Shown piece by piece: positions 5,989 through 7,346 of a stretch of 7,346 bases of DNA. Source of the stretch: 66-474 sp035277545. Its GTDB lineage: Bacteria; Pseudomonadota; Gammaproteobacteria; Xanthomonadales; Rhodanobacteraceae. The stretch covers positions 1-7,346 of the forward strand of contig DATEKI010000091.1 of the NCBI GenBank assembly GCA_035277545.1, given 5' to 3'. Under the pieces are notes generated by a model that searched no databases, had not been told where the DNA came from, and worked only from the letters and a program-made list of their open reading frames with translations. Both the position numbers and the translations under genes were made by a program. Every line of letters begins with the position of its first letter. The first letter of the stretch is position 1.

Positions 5989-6801
5989 TTGACCGAAACC
6001 ATCGTCATCACCTCCGGCAAGGGCGGCGTCGGCAAGACCACGACGTCCGCCTCGCTAGCGACCGGCCTTGCGCAGCGCGGCCACAAGACCGCGGTGATCG
6101 ACTTCGACGTCGGCCTGCGCAACCTCGACCTCATCATGGGCTGCGAACGCCGCGTGGTGTACGACTTCGTCAACGTGATCCAGGGCGAAGCCTCGCTGAA
6201 GCAGGCGCTGATCCGCGACAAGCGCCACGACAACCTGCACGTGCTTGCGGCTTCGCAGACGCGCGACAAGGACGCGCTGACCCAGGAAGGCGTCGGCCGC
6301 GTGCTGGACGAATTGAAACGGGATGGCTTCGATTACATCGTGTGCGATTCGCCGGCCGGCATCGAGAAAGGCGCACACCTCGCGATGTACTTCTCCGACC
6401 GCGCGGTGGTTGTGGTGAACCCGGAAGTGTCCAGCGTGCGCGACTCCGACCGCATCCTCGGCCTCCTGTCTTCCAAGACACAGCGCGCCGAACGCGGCGA
6501 AGGCGCCGGCACGCAGCACCTGCTGTTGACGCGCTACAACCCGGTGCGCGTGGAAGCCGGCGAAATGATGAGCGTCGGCGACGTCGAGGAAATCCTCGGG
6601 ATTCCGGTGCTGGGCGTGATCCCCGAATCGGAAAACGTGCTGGCGGCGTCCAACTCCGGCGTGCCGGTGATCCACGACGCCGGCTCGATCGCGGGCCAGG
6701 CCTATGCCGATGCCGTGTCCCGCCTGCTGGGCGAAGACGTTTCGATGCGATTCCTCGACGCGCCGAAGAAGGGTTTCTTCAAGCGCATGTTCGGAACATG
6801 A
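5989..6801 (+). CDS. minD: Septum site-determining ATPase MinD
   Basis: MinD is a ParA/Mrp-type ATPase that dimerises with ATP, binds the inner membrane, carries MinC, and is released when MinE stimulates hydrolysis. The protein has 270 residues, the same as E. coli MinD. The deviant Walker A GKGGVGKT spans 10-17, with the signature K11 and the P-loop K16. AVIDFDVGLRNLDLIMG (35-51) carries D38 and D40. The Walker B/switch II motif is YIVCDSPAGIE. The C-terminal KKGFFKRMFGT is the amphipathic membrane-targeting helix. Everything needed for activity is intact. The start is TTG at 5989 with GGAG 7 bases upstream; a weak start codon is notable for the most abundant Min protein. The stop at 6799-6801 is 10 bases before minE, so minD and minE are co-transcribed. 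Confidence 0.98.
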   Translation: MTETIVITSGKGGVGKTTTSASLATGLAQRGHKTAVIDFDVGLRNLDLIMGCERRVVYDFVNVIQGEASLKQALIRDKRHDNLHVLAASQTRDKDALTQEGVGRVLDELKRDGFDYIVCDSPAGIEKGAHLAMYFSDRAVVVVNPEVSSVRDSDRILGLLSSKTQRAERGEGAGTQHLLLTRYNPVRVEAGEMMSVGDVEEILGIPVLGVIPESENVLAASNSGVPVIHDAGSIAGQAYADAVSRLLGEDVSMRFLDAPKKGFFKRMFGT

Positions 6802-6811
6802 GGTGGCCGCG

Positions 6812-7084
6812 ATGAGTCTGCTCGATTTCCTGCGCCCGCGTCCGAAGAACACCGCCAACATCGCGCGCGAGCGTTTGCGCATCATCGTTGCACAGGAACG
6901 CGCGACGCGCGGCGGCCCGGATTACCTGCCGCTGCTGCGCAATGAACTGCTGGAAGTGATCCGCAAGTACGTGCACGTCGGCGCCGAGGCGGTGCAGATC
7001 AACGTGGAACGCAGCAACGAAGGCGAAGTGCTGGAGTTGTCGGTGGCGCTGCCGGAAGGCAATGCGACGGGCACGAACGGCTGA
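6812..7084 (+). CDS. minE: Cell division topological specificity factor MinE
   Basis: MinE is the third Min component. It binds MinD on the membrane, triggers ATP hydrolysis and so sets up the pole-to-pole oscillation. The protein has 90 residues (E. coli 88). The N-terminal MSLLDFLRPR is the membrane-binding segment. Residues 13-31 (NTANIARERLRIIVAQERA) are the anti-MinCD helix and are almost identical to E. coli. DYLPLLRNELLEVIRKYV (37-54) opens the dimerisation and topological-specificity domain, which ends VLELSVALPEG. The RBS AGGTGG (6801-6806) overlaps the minD stop, 5 bases before the ATG. The frame continues upstream inside minD to 6704, but that part is a shadow. The complete minC-minD-minE order matches other gammaproteobacteria. 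Confidence 0.97.
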   Translation: MSLLDFLRPRPKNTANIARERLRIIVAQERATRGGPDYLPLLRNELLEVIRKYVHVGAEAVQINVERSNEGEVLELSVALPEGNATGTNG

Positions 7085-7120
7085 CTCCGCGCCGCGGTGC
7101 TGCCCTTCCGATAAGTGAAC

Positions 7121-7346
7121 ATGGCGCGACAAGAAGTCATCCCCCTCACCGCGCTGCGCGGGCGTTCGCTTTCTCTCCGCCCTTCGCAAGCGAAGAGGGA
7201 TGACCAGCGCGCACAACTTTCCATCCCCTTCGGAACGAAGGGGGCCGATGCGAAGCATCGGGGGGATGAAGGCGCGCAGCAAGTCCTGCGCCTCGCCGAC
7301 ATCGGCTTCGAAGCGCCGGCCGCGCTGCTCGCGCAACACGGCCTCG
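7121..7346 (+). CDS. N-terminal part of an unrecognised protein whose frame runs through a palindromic repeat
   Basis: An ATG at 7121 (or GTG at 7115, just after an in-frame TAA at 7112-7114) opens a frame with no stop for at least 75 codons, to the window end. The first six residues (MARQEV) and the last 26 or so (about 7268 on: EGAQQVLRLADIGFEAPAALL) look like normal coding sequence with GC-rich third positions. The roughly 45 codons between coincide with palindromic repeat units and give an odd, basic, low-order peptide. No ATG, GTG or TTG in this frame lies after the repeat, so if the downstream part is a gene it most likely starts here and translates the repeat. The RBS is weak. I do not recognise the product. 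The gap from minE is 36 bases (30 to the GTG), so it could belong to the same transcript. Confidence 0.45.
   Translation, partial: MARQEVIPLTALRGRSLSLRPSQAKRDDQRAQLSIPFGTKGADAKHRGDEGAQQVLRLADIGFEAPAALLAQHGL
7137..7277. repeat. Two adjacent palindromic repeat units with nested hairpins
   Basis: Unit A (about 7137-7212) opens TCATCCCC and closes GGGATGACCAGCGCGC. Unit B (about 7221-7277) opens CCATCCCC and closes GGGGATGAAGGCGCGC. The two closing ends are near-identical direct repeats, and opening and closing ends are inverted (TCATCCCCC 7137-7145 with GGGGGATGA 7261-7269). Inside are perfect hairpins: CCGCGC/GCGCGG (7149-7161), CTTCGC/GCGAAG (7182-7195), CCCCTTCG/CGAAGGGG (7225-7243, loop GAA) and CCGATGC/GCATCGG (7245-7261, loop GAA). 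This is the look of a REP/BIME-like or MITE-like element. I cannot assign it to a named family, and no transposase is present. Confidence 0.65.

Noticed and set aside
6055..6885. Minus-strand open frame of 276 codons opposite minD and minE
   Set aside because: His/Val/Ala-rich antisense shadow of two well-identified genes.

Overview
This is a GC-rich stretch of bacterial chromosome with dense genes and strong third-position GC. MinC, MinD and MinE are of the proteobacterial type; MinE in particular is very close to the E. coli form. Together with a GNAT gene directly in front of minC, this suggests a gammaproteobacterium, plausibly of the Xanthomonadaceae/Rhodanobacteraceae group. That placement is inference from gene content and protein style, not from a search. 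No rRNA, tRNA, CRISPR array, transposase gene or phage gene was found.

Left half, minus strand, in order of transcription: a six-helix membrane histidine kinase (about 4386 to 3175), its NarL/LuxR-type response regulator (3114 to 2473), a 476-residue membrane-anchored protein with an SRPBCC-like domain and two GyrI-like half-domains (2214 to 784), and an ABC transporter ATPase that runs off the left edge (668 to 1). The kinase and regulator look like one operon. The anchored protein has its own leader and ends in a good intrinsic terminator (731-765), so the ABC gene is probably transcribed separately. The set resembles a DesK/DesR- or LiaSR-like envelope-sensing system beside an exporter, but a functional link is inference.

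Right half, plus strand: a GNAT acetyltransferase (4526-5140) whose stop codon overlaps the GTG start of minC, then minC, minD and minE, the complete Min system that keeps FtsZ rings away from the cell poles. MinC inhibits FtsZ polymerisation, MinD is the membrane ATPase that recruits it, and MinE drives the oscillation. A long stem-loop separates minC from minD. The two halves diverge from about 4387-4474, where each strand has a good -10 element.

Right edge: after minE a reading frame opens at 7115/7121 and stays open to the end of the window. Its first third consists of two adjacent palindromic units with nested hairpins, which look like a mobile or REP-like repeat that has entered the start of a gene. 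Most of the window is core housekeeping sequence. I did not see a clearly new system; the best leads are this repeat-derived reading frame, the minC-minD stem-loop, the GNAT-minC coupling and the unusual domain make-up of the 476-residue protein.
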